Shown here in pieces: positions 8,502 through 16,666 of a stretch of DNA of 52,464 nucleotides. The first letter of the stretch is position 1; each line of letters begins with the position of its first letter. The notes beneath the pieces were generated by a model. The model was not told the origin of the DNA and searched no databases. It was given only the letters and a program-made list of their open reading frames with translations. The stretch comes from Thermoanaerobaculia bacterium (GTDB lineage: Bacteria; Acidobacteriota; Thermoanaerobaculia; Gp7-AA8). The stretch lies in contig JADGNZ010000043.1 in the NCBI GenBank assembly GCA_017883205.1, positions 1-52,464 on the forward strand. The letters are read 5' to 3'. Position numbers and translations under genes: made by a program.

Positions 8502-9083
8502 TTACGTCGCTTGCGCGCTTATCCACTTCGTCACCTTCGGCGGTTGATACTCCCCCATCCGCCGCAGCAGCGATGCTCCATCCTGATCGACGATCGCCAT
8601 CGCTCGGTGCGGCGCCCGAACAAAGCCTGCCTCCACCCCGTGATCGAGAAACGCCAGGAGCGGAGCATAGAACCCGTCAACATCGAGAAAGCCAACTGGC
8701 TTGTCGTGAATGCCGAGCTGCGCCCAGGTCCAGACTTCGAAGATCTCTTCCAGCGTTCCCAGCCCGCCCGGCAACGCGACGAAGGCGTCCGCGAGCGATG
8801 CCATCATCGCTTTACGCTCGTGCATCGTCTCGACGACATGCAGCTCGGTGAGATTGCGATGACCGACTTCGCGGTCCCACAGAGCCCGAGGGATGACGCC
8901 GATGACTTTGCCGCCGTTCGCGAGCACGGCGTCGGCGAGGATGCCCATCAATCCGACATGCCCTCCGCCGTAGACGAGTGTGATTCCTTCCCTCGCCAGC
9001 AGCGCGCCAAACTCGCTCGCGGCTTGAGCAAAGCGCGGATCGTTGCCCGCGCTCGATCCGCAGAAAACGCAAACGCTCCGCAT
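8502..9083 (-). CDS. LOG-family (TIGR00730-type) phosphoribohydrolase-like protein
   Basis: 193 residues from the ATG; a GTG one codon upstream is equally possible. The Rossmann-like fold opens with VCVFCGSSAGNDPRF and LVYGGGHVGLMG. The diagnostic PGGLGTLEE motif lies at about 108-116. Proteins of this family hydrolyse nucleoside 5'-monophosphates such as cytokinin riboside monophosphate, and many bacterial copies have housekeeping roles. The start overlaps the stop of the 79-aa gene upstream (TGATG), indicating translational coupling. It converges on the ABC operon with only 9 bp between stops. Confidence 0.93.
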   Translation of the reverse strand: MRSVCVFCGSSAGNDPRFAQAASEFGALLAREGITLVYGGGHVGLMGILADAVLANGGKVIGVIPRALWDREVGHRNLTELHVVETMHERKAMMASLADAFVALPGGLGTLEEIFEVWTWAQLGIHDKPVGFLDVDGFYAPLLAFLDHGVEAGFVRAPHRAMAIVDQDGASLLRRMGEYQPPKVTKWISAQAT

Positions 9084-9322
9084 CACAGCGCGCGAAACCC
9101 CGTCTCATCAACCGGCAACGGCTCGCGATTCCGATCGAGCCGCGTCACGATCCACTGCTCGCCACGCCGTTCGATCTCCGTCACGATCGACGCCCACATC
9201 CCATCGGCCGGATTCTCACTCCAGCGAAAGCGCATGCCGGCTTCCGGCCTGACGCCGCGCTCGCGAAGCTGCGCCTCCGCCATGTCGATCAGTTCCGCGG
9301 GGCCGATGTGGTCGCAGGGCAT
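9083..9322 (-). CDS. small conserved-looking hypothetical protein coupled to the LOG gene
   Basis: 79 residues starting MPCDHIGPAELIDMAEAQL. The frame continues open far upstream across a palindromic repeat and antisense to typA, so the true start is taken as the ATG at 9320-9322. The protein is mixed alpha/beta with no membrane segment; a Trp-rich middle (FRWSENPADGMWASIV) and basic C-terminal half (IVTRLDRNREPLPV) might suggest a small binding domain. Its TGA overlaps the start of the LOG-family gene, so both are probably translated together. I do not recognise the family. Confidence 0.6.
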   Translation of the reverse strand: MPCDHIGPAELIDMAEAQLRERGVRPEAGMRFRWSENPADGMWASIVTEIERRGEQWIVTRLDRNREPLPVDETGFRAL

Positions 9323-9334
9323 GTTTGTATTGTA

Positions 9335-9450
9335 GGGGGTGGGGTGTTGGGAGTGGGGTGTGGGAGCGAAGAAAAACAACGGCCCTGACCCCGGTTCCGC
9401 GATGAACTCGCCTCGCGCTCCCACCCCCCACTCCCCACTCCCCACCCCCC
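9335..9450. repeat. G-rich inverted repeat with quadruplex-like G runs
   Basis: The left arm (9335-9370) has five or more G runs of three to five bases separated by T or A. The right arm (9412-9450) is its C-rich complement. About 40 bp lie between the arms. It sits between two divergent genes, in the upstream region of typA. It resembles the GTCGGG families found further along but with a GTGGGGAG core. Confidence 0.8.
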
Positions 9451-9490
9451 GAAAGGAATTCAAACATCCCCACTGCGTTAACGCCCAAAC

Positions 9491-11422
9491 ATGCCGCAGT
9501 TTCGTTATGACATCCGCAACGTGGCGATCATCGCCCACGTCGATCATGGGAAAACCACTCTCGTCGACGCTCTCCTCCGCCAGGCCGGAGCCGTGCGCCT
9601 CAACCAACAGATGGATGAGCGCGTCATGGACTCCAACGATCTCGAGAAAGAGCGTGGAATCACCATCCTCGCCAAAAACACCTCGATCCGCTATCTCGTC
9701 GACGAGCCCGACGCCCTCGGCCACCTCGCGCACCACGAAGCGACGCACACCGCGTCCGGCCACGATCTTCCCGCCGCATTCATTCACCCGAGCGAGGTGA
9801 AGATCAACATCGTCGATACGCCCGGCCACGCCGATTTCGGTGGTGAAGTCGAGCGCGTTCTGTCGATGGTCGACGGCGTCATTCTCCTCGTCGACGCCGC
9901 TGAAGGCCCGATGCCGCAGACCCGCTTCGTCATGCGCAAAGCCCTCGGACTCGGACTGCTCCCGATCGTCGTCATCAACAAGATCGACCGTCAGGACGCG
10001 CGTCCGACGGAGGTCGTCAACGAGGTCTTCGATCTGATGATCGAGCTCGGCGCCTCGGACGAGCAACTCGACTTCCCCATCCTCTACGCCATCGGCCGCC
10101 AGGGCATCGTCCGCACGAACCTCGAGGATACGACCGAGGATTGCAGGCCGCTGTTCGATGCGATTTTGAAACGCATTCCGCCGCCGCCGGGCTACGCAGA
10201 CGCGCCGCTGCAGCTTCTCGTCTCCGCCATCGACTACAACGAATACGTCGGACGCCAAGGCGTCGGCCGCATTCAGCGCGGCAAGCTGCGCCAGGGCGAA
10301 GACGTCGTCCTCATCCTTCGCGACGGCACCTTCAAAAAGGGCCGCATCACCAAGCTCACCGCGTTTGAAGGCCTTCGCCGCGTCGAGGTCGAAGAAGCAT
10401 CCGCAGGCGAGATCGTAGCCGTGGCCGGCTTTACTGACGTCGAGATCGGCGAGACGTTTTCGTCTGCTGCGAACCCCGAGGCGCTGGAGCCGATCGCGAT
10501 CGACGAGCCGACCGTGTCGATGTTCTGGCTGGTCAACGACTCGCCGTTCGCCGGCACCGAAGGCAAGTACGTCACCTCACGCAACATCAAAGAACGCCTC
10601 GACCGCGAGCTGCGCAAAGACGTCGCTCTTCGCGTCAGAGAGACCGACCTCCCCGACCGTTTCGAAGTCAGCGGACGCGGAGAGCTGCATCTCTCCATCC
10701 TCGCCGAAAACATGCGCCGCGAAGGCTTCGAGTTCGCGCTGTCGCGCCCGCAGGTCATCCTCAAAGAGATCGACGGCCGCAAGAGCGAGCCGTACGAAGC
10801 GCTCGTCGTCGACATCGATGAAGCGCACGTCGGCGCCGTCATGGAGAAGCTGCAAACGCGCCGCGGCGAAATGACCGACATGGTCAACCCCGGCTCGGGC
10901 CGAGTCCGCATCGAGTTCAAGATCCCAACGCGTGGCCTCTTCGGCATTCGCACCGAGTTCCTCACCGAGACGCGCGGCACCGGATTGCTGTACCACACCT
11001 TCCTCGAATACGGCCCGTACCGCGGCGAGATCGCCGGCCGCAACCGCGGCGCGCTGATCAGCAAAGAAGCCGGCGACACGACCGCATACGCGATCGAGCC
11101 GCTCCAGGAGCGCACCGTCCTCTTCATCGCCCCCGGCCTCAAAGTCTACGGCGGCCAGATCGTCGGCGAAAACTCCCGCGACGCCGACATGGTCGTCCAG
11201 GTCTGCCGCAAAAAGCACCTGACAAACATGCGCGCCAGCGGCTCGGACATGGCCGTCCAACTCACCCCGCCGAAGATCCTGACGCTCGAGCAATGCCTCG
11301 AATGGATCGAAGACGACGAGCTGGTCGAGGTAACCCCGCAATCAATCCGCATCCGCAAACGCATCCTCGATCATTCGATGCGGGTCGTGGCGCAGAAGAA
11401 GATCGCGGCGGGTAGCTCGTAG
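9491..11422 (+). CDS. typA: translational GTPase TypA/BipA with an insertion in the G domain
   Basis: 643 residues; the usual length is about 600-615. The G1 motif AHVDHGKTT lies at 15-23, G2 in [12 protein letters not shown]3 [10 protein letters not shown] from 109, and G4 NKID follows. The elongation-factor domains and TypA C-terminal domain are complete. TypA binds the ribosome and supports growth under cold and other stress. Unusually, about 30 extra residues lie at roughly 69-102, between switch I and G3, including the His-rich HLAHHEATH. In other TypA proteins only a short loop joins these elements. No frameshift is needed to read through it. Confidence 0.96.
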   Translation: MPQFRYDIRNVAIIAHVDHGKTTLVDALLRQAGAVRLNQQMDERVMDSNDLEKERGITILAKNTSIRYLVDEPDALGHLAHHEATHTASGHDLPAAFIHPSEVKINIVDTPGHADFGGEVERVLSMVDGVILLVDAAEGPMPQTRFVMRKALGLGLLPIVVINKIDRQDARPTEVVNEVFDLMIELGASDEQLDFPILYAIGRQGIVRTNLEDTTEDCRPLFDAILKRIPPPPGYADAPLQLLVSAIDYNEYVGRQGVGRIQRGKLRQGEDVVLILRDGTFKKGRITKLTAFEGLRRVEVEEASAGEIVAVAGFTDVEIGETFSSAANPEALEPIAIDEPTVSMFWLVNDSPFAGTEGKYVTSRNIKERLDRELRKDVALRVRETDLPDRFEVSGRGELHLSILAENMRREGFEFALSRPQVILKEIDGRKSEPYEALVVDIDEAHVGAVMEKLQTRRGEMTDMVNPGSGRVRIEFKIPTRGLFGIRTEFLTETRGTGLLYHTFLEYGPYRGEIAGRNRGALISKEAGDTTAYAIEPLQERTVLFIAPGLKVYGGQIVGENSRDADMVVQVCRKKHLTNMRASGSDMAVQLTPPKILTLEQCLEWIEDDELVEVTPQSIRIRKRILDHSMRVVAQKKIAAGSS

Positions 11423-11485
11423 CCCGCACTGTCGCTCAACCTCCACTTCGAGTCCCGGCGGCGAAGCCAGGCAAGACTCCGGCAG

Positions 11486-11545
11486 ATCCGCAGATGACGC
11501 AGATGTACACAGATAAAACCCTCCCCATCTGCGTCATCTGCGGAT
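11486..11545. repeat. 20-bp perfect inverted repeat (ATCTGCGTCATCTGCGGAT family)
   Basis: The left arm (11486-11505) and right arm (11526-11545) are perfect 20-bp inverted copies with a 20-nt loop. A third copy (19 bp) lies at 12323-12341, so the repeat brackets the vapBC module. The right arm supplies the last codons and the stop of vapC. It may also act as a terminator for typA. Confidence 0.88.
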
Positions 11546-11968
11546 GAGGTTCTCACGTGACTTCGCCGGCAGGATGCTGAACCGCCCCACACCCACCGGC
11601 CGGTAGACGCTGAAATCGCGGCGGTCGAGCGTGAAGATGCGGCGGATTTTCTCACGCTCGGCGGTTCGGACCAGGGCGGCGTCGGCGAGATCCATCGGGA
11701 GGTCGCGGTACTTCTCCATCAGCTCGCGCATGCGGCGCGCGTCGTCGATGTTCAGGTAGAACATTTGGATCGTGCCGCGTTCGATCATTTCCCAGAGCGC
11801 GCGTTGCGCACGCCACGACCACCGCAGCAGGTACATCGCCTCGGTGAATGCGGGCCAGACGGTGGCGATCGGCTCAGCGATCGTTTCGAGAGTTGTGCGG
11901 CAGCTCTCGTGGTGATTGTCGCTGGCGCTGATGAGAGCAACCATCGGCCCGGCGTCGATGAGTATCAT
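11534..11968 (-). CDS. vapC: PIN-domain ribonuclease toxin (VapC-like)
   Basis: 144 residues. The acidic residues of a PIN nuclease are in place: D5 (LIDAG), E43 (FTEAMYLL), D93/D96 (DLPMDLADAA) and the late Asp in TLDRRDF. PIN toxins cleave tRNA or rRNA and stop translation when freed from the antitoxin. Its ATG overlaps the antitoxin stop as ATGA, the usual toxin-antitoxin arrangement. The final residues (LIRR and the stop) are encoded by one arm of a palindromic repeat, so the C terminus appears to have been rewritten by the repeat. Confidence 0.9.
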   Translation of the reverse strand: MILIDAGPMVALISASDNHHESCRTTLETIAEPIATVWPAFTEAMYLLRWSWRAQRALWEMIERGTIQMFYLNIDDARRMRELMEKYRDLPMDLADAALVRTAEREKIRRIFTLDRRDFSVYRPVGVGRFSILPAKSRENLIRR

Positions 11969-12246
11969 TTCCGGCGTCCGGCTTTCTCTCGCAGGATCGC
12001 CGCGAACTGATCACCGCTCCCTTCCGACAGGTTGGGAGGAAGACCGGTCACGGAGCCGATGAGATCGGAGATGTCATCGTATGGGCGGCTGATCGTCTTC
12101 CGATCCTCTTCGACGATGCCAGCGACCGCATCGCGGATGACGTCGGACACTGTCCGTCTCTTCCGCTTCGCCAGCCGGCGTACGGTACGTTCTTCATCCG
12201 CACTCAGCCTCACGCTGATCGTCGTTTTGTTCTGCGTATCACGCAT
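11965..12246 (-). CDS. vapB: ribbon-helix-helix antitoxin (VapB-like)
   Basis: 93 residues from the ATG chosen (MRDTQNKTTISVRL). The frame extends 29 codons further upstream but those codons run into repeat DNA. The N-terminal ISVRLSADEERTVRRLAKRK and TVSDVIRDAV form the CopG/RHH DNA-binding fold. The C-terminal half is the toxin-binding tail. It overlaps vapC by four bases and probably represses the shared promoter together with the toxin. Confidence 0.85.
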   Translation of the reverse strand: MRDTQNKTTISVRLSADEERTVRRLAKRKRRTVSDVIRDAVAGIVEEDRKTISRPYDDISDLIGSVTGLPPNLSEGSGDQFAAILREKAGRRK

Positions 12247-12322
12247 GACAGAAATGTAATACAAAACGATGCGGCCGTCAACAGGTGATGCGTTCACGAA
12301 AAAATGTCTCCGATCTGCTCCA

Positions 12323-12341
12323 ATCTGCGTCATCTGCGGAT
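12323..12341. repeat. single arm of the ATCTGCGTCATCTGCGGAT repeat
   Basis: A 19-bp copy identical to the right arm at 11527-11545, with no partner arm nearby. It lies 42 bp before the helicase start and marks the other edge of the vapBC interval. Confidence 0.8.
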
Positions 12342-12383
12342 GGTCCCTGCGTTTCCTCGGATGAATTGATACAGTTCCCCCCT

Positions 12384-14381
12384 ATGTCGGACGCACCCAC
12401 CTTTGCTTCTCTTGGTCTTTCCACTCCACTGCTCGAAACGCTTACGCAGCTTGGATATGAAGCGCCGACGCCGATTCAGGCGCGGACCATCCCGGCGCTG
12501 CTCAAAGGGCGCGATCTCATCGGGCAGGCCCAGACGGGCACCGGAAAGACGGCTGCGTTTGCGCTGCCGATTCTGCAGCAACTCGATCTGAGCAGCCGCG
12601 TCACGCAGGCGCTCGTCCTTGCCCCCACGCGCGAACTGGCTGTGCAGGTCTCCGAGGCGATGCATACATACGCGAAAAAACTGGAGGGCGTCACCGTCCT
12701 TCCCGTCTACGGCGGCGCGCCGATTTTCGGACAGATGAAGCATCTGCAGCGCGGCGCTCACGTCGTCGTCGGCACGCCCGGACGCCTCATCGATCATCTC
12801 GACCGCGGCACGCTCAGCCTCGATCACGTCCGCATGATCGTGCTCGACGAAGCGGACGAGATGCTGAAGATGGGCTTCATCGATGAAGTGGAGCGGATGC
12901 TCTCGCTCGTTCCGAAGCCGCGGCAGGTAGCGCTCTTTTCCGCGACGATGCCCGAGCCGATCGCGCGCATCGCACAGAAGCATCTCGTCAATCCGGAGCG
13001 CGTGGAGATCGAGCATCACACCATCGCCGGGCCCGACATCGAGCAACGTTTTCTCAACCTTGCCGAGGGGCAGAAGCTCGAAGTGCTGACACAGATGCTC
13101 GAGCTCGAGGAAGCCGATGCCGTCCTCATCTTCCGTCGCACAAAAAACGGCGCGGCGGAGCTGGCAGAAAAACTCGGCGGACGGGGATTCGTCGCCGAGG
13201 CGATGCATGGCGACATGAAGCAAGCGGAGCGCGAGAGCGTCATCCGCAGATTGCGCGCCGGCAAGCTCGACATCGTCGTGGCAACGGACGTCGCCGCGCG
13301 CGGGCTCGACGTCGAGCAGATCACGCACGTCGTCAACTACGACATTCCGAACGACGTGGAAGCGTACGTGCATCGCATCGGGCGCACCGGACGGGCCGGC
13401 CGCAGCGGCGTTGCGACGTTGTTCATCACGCCGCGGGAACGGCGGATGATGCGCGAGATCGAGCGATTCACTGGCACGCAGATCAAACCGATGAAGATGC
13501 CGTCGCGCGCCGACGTGGCCGCGCGGCGCATCGCGGTCTTCAAGGAGTCGCTGCGCAAAGAGTTGCAGGCGGGCGATCTCGATCTCTACGTCGAAGTGGT
13601 CACGCAACTCGCCGAGGAAGGGCCGTTCGACATGGCCGAAGTGGCCGCCGCGGCGTCGCGCATTGCGCACGGAACACGGGCCGTTGCTGCGCCTGCGGAA
13701 GCGGTGAAGCGGGAAGCGCCAGCTTCTTCGGCTGTGCCCTCCGCTCCGAGCGACGACTCCGACGATGCCAAAGTCCGTCTCTCCATGGCCCTCGGCAAAC
13801 GCGACGGCATCCGGCCGGCTGACGTCGTCGGATCGATCGCGAACGAGGCCGGCATCCCCGGCAGCGACATCGGCCCGATCGAGATCCGCGACGACATCAC
13901 ATACGTCACGATCCCCGCACGTCATCGCGAGATTGTTCTGGCCAAACTCGGCAGCGCACACTTTCGCGGGAAGCCGGTGAACCTGCGTGTTGCCGGTGGC
14001 GAATCGCCTTCGCGCGAACGTCCGCGTTACGACCGCGAGCGCCCCACTCCCCGCCCCTCCCGCCCGCCCGCCGCTCGTTTCCAGCGAGATGATCGACCGG
14101 AGCGCCCGCCCGCCGCGCGTTATCAACGCGACGATCGCGAGGAGCGTCCGCGCACGACCAAGCCGTTCCGTCCCGGCGCCGGTGCGACGCCGTACGCCGC
14201 GCGGACTGGAAAGCCGTTTCCGCCACGAGGCAAGCCGTTCGGTTCGAGCGACAAGCCGTACGCGGCGAAGGGCAAGAGCTTCGGATCGAAGGACAAGCCG
14301 TACGCCGCCAAGGGCAAGCCGTTCGCATCGAAGGGAAAGCCGTTCGTGTCGAAAGGCAAACCGAAGCCGCGCAAGGGTTGA
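12384..14381 (+). CDS. DEAD-box ATP-dependent RNA helicase
   Basis: 665 residues from the ATG chosen; the frame opens 33 codons earlier in repeat-bearing DNA. The helicase motifs are complete: Q motif, AQTGTGKT, PTRELA, DEAD, SAT and HRIGRTGRAGR. Residues about 460-535 match the DbpA-type RNA-binding domain (IRPADVVGSIANEAGIPGSDIG). The tail from about 540 is Arg/Pro-rich, then consists of Lys/Phe/Gly heptads such as GKPFASK and DKPYAAK encoded by a 21-nt DNA period. The architecture is like DeaD/CsdA, which unwinds structured RNA during ribosome assembly and cold stress. No clear Shine-Dalgarno precedes the start. Confidence 0.94.
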   Translation: MSDAPTFASLGLSTPLLETLTQLGYEAPTPIQARTIPALLKGRDLIGQAQTGTGKTAAFALPILQQLDLSSRVTQALVLAPTRELAVQVSEAMHTYAKKLEGVTVLPVYGGAPIFGQMKHLQRGAHVVVGTPGRLIDHLDRGTLSLDHVRMIVLDEADEMLKMGFIDEVERMLSLVPKPRQVALFSATMPEPIARIAQKHLVNPERVEIEHHTIAGPDIEQRFLNLAEGQKLEVLTQMLELEEADAVLIFRRTKNGAAELAEKLGGRGFVAEAMHGDMKQAERESVIRRLRAGKLDIVVATDVAARGLDVEQITHVVNYDIPNDVEAYVHRIGRTGRAGRSGVATLFITPRERRMMREIERFTGTQIKPMKMPSRADVAARRIAVFKESLRKELQAGDLDLYVEVVTQLAEEGPFDMAEVAAAASRIAHGTRAVAAPAEAVKREAPASSAVPSAPSDDSDDAKVRLSMALGKRDGIRPADVVGSIANEAGIPGSDIGPIEIRDDITYVTIPARHREIVLAKLGSAHFRGKPVNLRVAGGESPSRERPRYDRERPTPRPSRPPAARFQRDDRPERPPAARYQRDDREERPRTTKPFRPGAGATPYAARTGKPFPPRGKPFGSSDKPYAAKGKSFGSKDKPYAAKGKPFASKGKPFVSKGKPKPRKG

Positions 14382-14403
14382 GGCGGTTTCGCGCGAGACG
14401 AAG

Positions 14404-14446
14404 CATTCGGGCGTGACGCCCGAATGCCCGCGTGCGAGACGCACGC
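14404..14446. repeat. pair of adjacent hairpins
   Basis: CATTCGGGCG-TGA-CGCCCGAATG (14404-14426) is a perfect 10-bp stem. GCGTGCG-AGA-CGCACGC (14430-14446) is a perfect 7-bp stem. They follow the helicase stop and precede a small gene on the same strand. There is no T tract, so they look like a palindromic repeat unit more than an intrinsic terminator. Confidence 0.8.
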
Positions 14447-14466
14447 ACTCCTCGTACAATCACTCG

Positions 14467-14709
14467 ATGGACCCTCGCGAATTGAAGCGCTGGATCGAGA
14501 ACCAGAGAGCGGGCGAGGCGCGGGTGCGCGAGGACGCAAGACAGAATCCCCTCACGACCGCTCAAGCGTTCGCCGCGGCGATGGCGCTGTTGAACCTCGA
14601 TGAGCAACTGAACGGCCCGCCATTCCAGCGTTACGATCCGGTGTCCGAACGCGAAGATGCCGCGATGTGGGAAGCATGGTCGAGGCTCCGCGAGAGATGG
14701 CCGCGGTGA
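14467..14709 (+). CDS. small hypothetical protein upstream of an AbiEii-like nucleotidyltransferase
   Basis: 80 residues, starting MDPRELKRWIENQRAGEARV. It is charged and probably helical (many Arg, Glu and Ala), with no membrane segment. The stop overlaps the start region of the nucleotidyltransferase gene (a GTGA overlap at the GTG, or 13 bp at the upstream ATG). This tight coupling is what a toxin-antitoxin pair would show, with this protein as the partner. I do not recognise the family. A longer frame runs in from the helicase region but contains antisense-like Arg/Ser-rich sequence and was discarded. Confidence 0.65.
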   Translation: MDPRELKRWIENQRAGEARVREDARQNPLTTAQAFAAAMALLNLDEQLNGPPFQRYDPVSEREDAAMWEAWSRLRERWPR

Positions 14710-15290
14710 GCGCTGATACCTCGATGGCGGGCGCGTTGCGAGCGCTTGCCGATGCACTGGATGAAATTCCAGCTCTTTCGATGATCATCGGCGGGATCGC
14801 GGTGATCGCGGCCGGTGTGCCGCGCGAAACGATCGATATCGATGCCACGATTCTCGGCCGGACCAGCGACCTCGAATTGGTTCTGGAGGCTCTCGCACGA
14901 CAGCAGATCGTTCCCAGGATCGCCGATGCCATCAGGTTTGCTCAAGAACGGCAGTTGCTGCTTCTCGTTCATGAGCCCAGCGGCGTAACGATGGAGATTT
15001 CTTTCGCCTGGCTACCATTCGAAGAGGAGGCTCTTTCACGCGCGGTGATGACGGATTTCTCCGGAGTCTCCTTGCGCGTGGCGATCCCCGAAGACCTGAT
15101 TGTCTATAAGGCGGCCGCTTGGCGCGATCGAGATCGCTCCGATATCGAGAGGCTCCTGACTCTACACGGTGACCGAATCGATCTCGATCGCGTCCGTCGA
15201 TTGATCGTTGAGATCGCCGCCGTGCTCGAAGATCCGGGCCGCGTCGTGCAGTTCGACGCCATCGTGGCACGCTCCCGCTCAACTGGTTGA
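14697..15290 (+). CDS. nucleotidyltransferase of the AbiEii/MNT type
   Basis: 197 residues. The active-site pattern is GGIAVIAAGVPRETIDIDAT, with Gly32-Gly33 and the metal-binding D47/D49, as in AbiEii and related nucleotidyltransferases. Later blocks (VAIPEDLIVYKAAAWRDRDRSD and IERLL) are typical of this group. Some members are toxins that add nucleotides to tRNA, and others are antibiotic-modifying enzymes. The start may be the ATG at 14697 or the GTG at 14706, which overlaps the upstream stop. A methyltransferase gene follows 2 bp downstream, so the three genes form one operon. Confidence 0.82.
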   Translation: MAAVSADTSMAGALRALADALDEIPALSMIIGGIAVIAAGVPRETIDIDATILGRTSDLELVLEALARQQIVPRIADAIRFAQERQLLLLVHEPSGVTMEISFAWLPFEEEALSRAVMTDFSGVSLRVAIPEDLIVYKAAAWRDRDRSDIERLLTLHGDRIDLDRVRRLIVEIAAVLEDPGRVVQFDAIVARSRSTG

Positions 15291-15292
15291 GT

Positions 15293-16129
15293 ATGTCCGA
15301 CGACCTCTCCTTCCTCGCGTTCGAGCCTGACTTCTCGTCGCCCGCTCTTCTTGCGGCGTACGACGAGCTGCCGCTCTGGTCGGCGATGTTCGGACTTCTG
15401 CTGATCGAGGAAGTGCCGGTGAGCGGCGCGACGACCGTTCTCGATATCGGCTGCGGCACCGGCTTTCCGCTCATCGAGCTGGCGGAGCGGCTCGGGCCGC
15501 GTGCGCACGTGCATGGTCTCGATCCATGGAGTGCGGGACTCGCGCGGGCAGCCGAAAAGATCGCCAGCCGCGGCACACCCAACGTCACCCTTCACGAAGC
15601 CACCGCCTCGGCGATGCCTTTCGCCGACTCCACCTTCGACCTCATCGTCTCCAACCTCGGCGTGAACAACTTCGACGACCGCGAAGCCGCAATCCGCGAA
15701 TGCCGCCGCGTCGCGCAGAACGGTGCAACGCTGGCGCTGACCACGAATCTTCAGGGACACATGCGTGAGTTCTATCAAATCTTCGAACAGGTGCTGGAGA
15801 CGGAGGACGACGAGGCGCGTGACCGGCTCCGAGCGCATGTCGCGCATCGCGCAACTGTGCCGGACGTGCGCGAGCTACTCGAGCACGGCGGCTTCAGGAT
15901 CACGCGCATCGTCGAGCGCGAAGGCGTGATGCGCTTCGCTGACGGCACGGCCTTGCTCAACCATCACTTCATCAAACTCGGGTTTCTCGATGGCTGGAAG
16001 AAGGTCGTTCCCGGCCGCGAGGCCATTGTCTTCGGCCGTCTGCGCGACGCGCTGAACGATCTCGCCGCTCGTCAGGGAGAACTGCGGCTGACCATTCCGA
16101 TGGCGTACATCGAAGCCTCGGCGCGCTGA
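15293..16129 (+). CDS. class I SAM-dependent methyltransferase
   Basis: 278 residues from the ATG; a TTG two codons upstream overlaps the previous stop. Motif I is VLDIGCGTGFP, the acidic residue binding SAM ribose follows in VHGLDPW, and FDLIVSNLGVNNF marks motif IV. The fold is the UbiE/COQ5-like type 11 methyltransferase. The substrate cannot be inferred. Its immediate adjacency to the nucleotidyltransferase suggests cotranscription. Confidence 0.9.
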   Translation: MSDDLSFLAFEPDFSSPALLAAYDELPLWSAMFGLLLIEEVPVSGATTVLDIGCGTGFPLIELAERLGPRAHVHGLDPWSAGLARAAEKIASRGTPNVTLHEATASAMPFADSTFDLIVSNLGVNNFDDREAAIRECRRVAQNGATLALTTNLQGHMREFYQIFEQVLETEDDEARDRLRAHVAHRATVPDVRELLEHGGFRITRIVEREGVMRFADGTALLNHHFIKLGFLDGWKKVVPGREAIVFGRLRDALNDLAARQGELRLTIPMAYIEASAR

Positions 16130-16193
16130 AGTGCCGGGGGCGATGGACGCATCCTGCTGCGTTTCTCGCCGCCCGGCGGAACTCACTCAACGG

Positions 16194-16538
16194 CTAGTGT
16201 TTCTTACCGTGACCCGTATCCGCGTGGAAGACGAGGTCGGTCGAGTGGCAGTCGTGGAACTCGGCATGCCAGACGTCCTGGTGATCGACGAGAAGAATCG
16301 AGAACGTGCAGTGGGGAACGTGAGCGACAGCGCTCTCGCCGTCCGCGAGGTGCGCGAACTGGACTCCGCCGTGCTCGTTGGTGTGGACGTCAGCATCCTG
16401 AAAGAGAAACACAACAACCTCGTGTCCGGTGTTGTTGTGGACATTCATATCTTCGCCATCATTGGCGCGGCTGACGGTGGGTAACGCGATTACGGCGGCA
16501 GCAAGGGCGAGGGTGAGCAACGATTGACGCAATTTCAC
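16194..16538 (-). CDS. small exported histidine-rich protein
   Basis: 114 residues. The start is the GTG at 16536-16538: a GGAGGT Shine-Dalgarno lies seven bases before it, while the earlier ATG in frame would place that site inside the gene. Residues 1-25 form a signal peptide (KLRQSLLTLALAAAVIALP, cleavage after SRA). The mature part has 14 His and two Cys in under 100 residues and ends in GHGKKH. This composition suggests binding of a metal such as zinc, copper or nickel in the periplasm. No known family is recognised. Confidence 0.7.
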   Translation of the reverse strand: MKLRQSLLTLALAAAVIALPTVSRANDGEDMNVHNNTGHEVVVFLFQDADVHTNEHGGVQFAHLADGESAVAHVPHCTFSILLVDHQDVWHAEFHDCHSTDLVFHADTGHGKKH

Positions 16539-16666
16539 TGGTGAACCTCCATTCATTTAAGGGACTTCATCAACACAGTTCGGGCGACGATGGACGAGGG
16601 GCTACCTGTCAAACGAGGTTTTGCTGCGGGGAAATCAGGGATCGATTTGGACCGGCGGATCCTACA

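Noticed and set aside
12330-14459. 709-codon frame opposite the DEAD-box helicase
   Set aside because: Mirror of the helicase codons, no domain, and compositional bias typical of GC-rich antisense frames.
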